Part shown: piece after piece, positions 62,588 to 64,000 of the stretch
How positions within the stretch are numbered: the first letter of the stretch is position 1
How the letters are laid out: every line of letters starts with the position of its first letter
From: Paenibacillus oceani
GTDB lineage: Bacteria; Bacillota; Bacilli; Paenibacillales; NBRC-103111
DNA length: 64,000 bases
Reading direction: 5' to 3'
Assembly (NCBI RefSeq): GCF_014705615.1
Contig: NZ_JACXJA010000038.1
Location: 44,932 to 108,931 of the forward strand
The notes under the pieces: generated by a model
Told to the model about the DNA's origin: nothing
What the model saw: the letters and a program-made list of their open reading frames with translations, nothing else
Database searches by the model: none
Made by a program: the position numbers and the translations under genes

Positions 62588-63802
62588 ATGAATAATAAGC
62601 TTGCTATCGATGGAGGCGAGCGGGTTCGGAAGGAACCGTTCGCTTCGTGGCCGATTTATGGAGATTTGGAGCTGCAGCTGCTGAAGGAAGTGCTGGAGTC
62701 CGGCAAATGGGGAGGAGCCGGCGGCGCGGGCAAGCCGAATTACTCGCCGAAGCTGCCCGAGATGGAGCGCAAATTTGCCGAGCTGCAAGGCTCCCGATAC
62801 GCCGTCAGCGTCGTAAACGGTACCGTAGCGATTACGGTAGCGCTGCAAGCGGCCGGCCTTAAGCCGGGAGACGAAGTGATCGTCCCGCCGTATACGTTCA
62901 TTGCTACCGCATCGGCTGCGCTTGCGTATGGGATCATCCCGGTGTTCGCGGATATCGAGGAGGATACGCTGCTCATCGACCCGGAACGGATCGAGCCGTT
63001 AATTACGCCGAAGACGAAAGCGATTATCGCCGTTCATATCGCCGGTGCTCCGGCTAATGTGACCCGGCTGAAGGAGATCGCAACCAAGCATGGCCTTGCA
63101 TTGATCGAAGACGCCGCTCAAGCGGTAGGCGCGACGTGGGAAGGGCAAGGCGTCGGCGCGATCGGCGATGCCGGGACGTTCAGCCTGCAGTCGAGTAAAA
63201 ACTTAAACGCCGGCGAAGGCGGAATTCTTACAACCAACAGCGCGGAGCTGTGGGAAAACGCGTGGTCGATCTGCAACGTCGGACGCGTGCCGAACGGAGG
63301 CTGGTATCAACACGACCGGTTTGGGCAAAATTACCGGATGACCGAGTTTCAAGCGGCTGTGGTGCTGGCCCAAATGACCCGTCTCGAGGAGCAGATGCGT
63401 ACGCGCGAAAAAAATGCTTCGTTGTTAAACGGCCTGCTCTCGCGAATTCCGGGTTTGCGGCTGCTCAAGCAGGATGCCCGAATTACCCGGCACGCCTATC
63501 ATCTCTATATGTTCAAGCTGGATTCGGCGTTCGCCGAGCAGGCGGACAAAAACGAGTTTATCAGGCGGGTCAACGCAGAAGGCATCCCGCTCGCCGCCGG
63601 CTACATTCCGCTGAACCGCAATATTTCCATTTTGGAGATGACGGAGATGTGGACCGGACAAAAACGCGAATATGACTGCCCGGTCTGCGAACGCCTCTGC
63701 GCCAAGGAAGCGCTGTGGCTGGGTCAAAATGTGCTGCTGTCGGATGAGAAAGCGATGCATGATGTAGCGGAAGCGATTGAAAAAGTGGTCCGTTCGTTTT
63801 GA
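62588..63802 (+). CDS. DegT/DnrJ/EryC1/StrS family aminotransferase
   Basis: A 404-residue PLP aminotransferase. GKWGGAGGAGKPNYSPKLPE near the N-terminus, VVNGTVAITVALQAAGLKPG near 74-93, LIEDAAQAVGATWEGQ near 172-187 and the Schiff-base Lys in SLQSSKNLNAGEGG near 203 are visible. It belongs to the keto-sugar aminotransferase family (AHBA-synthase-like subgroup possible). Start ATG 62588 after AAAGGGG; an in-frame TTG at 62546 lacks a signal. The 198 bases after it contain TACAAT (63903-63908) and AAGGAGAGGG (63984-63993), so another gene probably starts just beyond the window. Confidence 0.88.
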   Translation: MNNKLAIDGGERVRKEPFASWPIYGDLELQLLKEVLESGKWGGAGGAGKPNYSPKLPEMERKFAELQGSRYAVSVVNGTVAITVALQAAGLKPGDEVIVPPYTFIATASAALAYGIIPVFADIEEDTLLIDPERIEPLITPKTKAIIAVHIAGAPANVTRLKEIATKHGLALIEDAAQAVGATWEGQGVGAIGDAGTFSLQSSKNLNAGEGGILTTNSAELWENAWSICNVGRVPNGGWYQHDRFGQNYRMTEFQAAVVLAQMTRLEEQMRTREKNASLLNGLLSRIPGLRLLKQDARITRHAYHLYMFKLDSAFAEQADKNEFIRRVNAEGIPLAAGYIPLNRNISILEMTEMWTGQKREYDCPVCERLCAKEALWLGQNVLLSDEKAMHDVAEAIEKVVRSF

Positions 63803-64000
63803 TTTTGCCCAATCAAGTGCCGAAGCAGGATGCGCCGAGCAAATGGGACTGGTTTTTACAGGCCGAAATCAGTACAATGAAGGAAAGCTCCTTTTGATAG
63901 GATACAATTAGGGTAACTACTTAGGTACAAAAAAGTGAAAGGTAAAGAAACTGGAATTAAAAGAGGAATTTACCTTGAAGAGACAAGGAGAGGGAAGAGA

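Noticed and set aside
1..64000. CRISPR arrays, rRNA, tRNA, prophage or transposase genes
   Set aside because: None seen on reading both strands: no regularly spaced identical repeats, no tRNA-like cloverleaf ends noted, no integrase or transposase motifs. A tRNA scan was not possible here.

Overview
The window looks like a piece of a Paenibacillaceae chromosome (Paenibacillus/Cohnella-like: spore-forming, GC-rich Firmicute). The evidence is strong AGGAGG-type ribosome binding sites, frequent GTG/TTG starts, an alpha/beta-type small acid-soluble spore protein, a YhfH-type zinc-ribbon microprotein, an LplB/LplC-type sugar permease pair, and Bacillus-style fad genes. It contains about 53 protein genes, including partial and decayed ones, one cobalamin riboswitch and many intrinsic terminators. 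I found no rRNA, tRNA, CRISPR array, phage genes or transposase.

Layout. 1-7.6 kb: hydrolases and peptidases (zinc-dependent phospholipase C family, amidohydrolase, esterase, M42 and M20 peptidases, SGNH lipase), one OB-fold-like hypothetical protein and an unlisted 49-residue microprotein. 7.6-17.7 kb: a divergent beta-oxidation block, with etfB-etfA on the minus strand and fadF, fadN, fadA, fadE and a thioesterase on the plus strand; a 16-bp perfect palindrome overlaps the -35 of the fadF promoter. 17.9-18.9 kb: a YpsA-like SLOG protein and a YhfH-like protein. 19.2-32.4 kb: a long co-directional catabolic island containing a deacetylase-like protein, two ABC permeases, a D-threonine-aldolase-like PLP enzyme, RidA, M20 and M81 (MlrC) metallohydrolases, a class III aminotransferase, an SDR, an IclR regulator, an amidohydrolase and a FAH-family hydrolase. 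Its substrate is unknown and no solute-binding protein is present. 32.6-36.4 kb: a complete fixABCX (electron-bifurcating ETF) operon headed by a 69-residue membrane protein, giving a second ETF system in the window. 36.5-46 kb: hemolysin III, an MBL hydrolase, a DedA-type protein, HelD, a TIM-barrel isomerase with an RpiR regulator, an Eis-like acetyltransferase and an AraC regulator. 46.2-48.4 kb: an M55 D-aminopeptidase and a DegT aminotransferase. 48.6-49.2 kb: three microproteins. 49.3-52.4 kb: a UPF0173 hydrolase, an orphan ABC ATPase, an atypical SDR and cysteine dioxygenase.

52.6-56.5 kb holds nrdI-nrdE-nrdF (class Ib ribonucleotide reductase) behind a cobalamin riboswitch with a terminator and a competing hairpin. 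This implies that the B12-independent reductase is shut off when B12 is available. 56.5-57.6 kb has no gene and is packed with repeats: an array of palindromic units, a structured RNA/terminator module that also occurs at 3.0 kb, and a second copy of a hairpin repeat found at 2.7 kb. That second copy is split by a ~193-bp MITE-like insertion with 20-bp inverted ends and a 6-bp target duplication. 57.6-60.6 kb looks eroded: an intact phosphatase-Nudix fusion is followed by a gutted alpha/beta-hydrolase pseudogene and a YdcF-family gene with a replaced 3' end. 60.2-64 kb: a DoxX-TetR pair with two tandem operators, a CBS protein, the spore protein and a second DegT aminotransferase.
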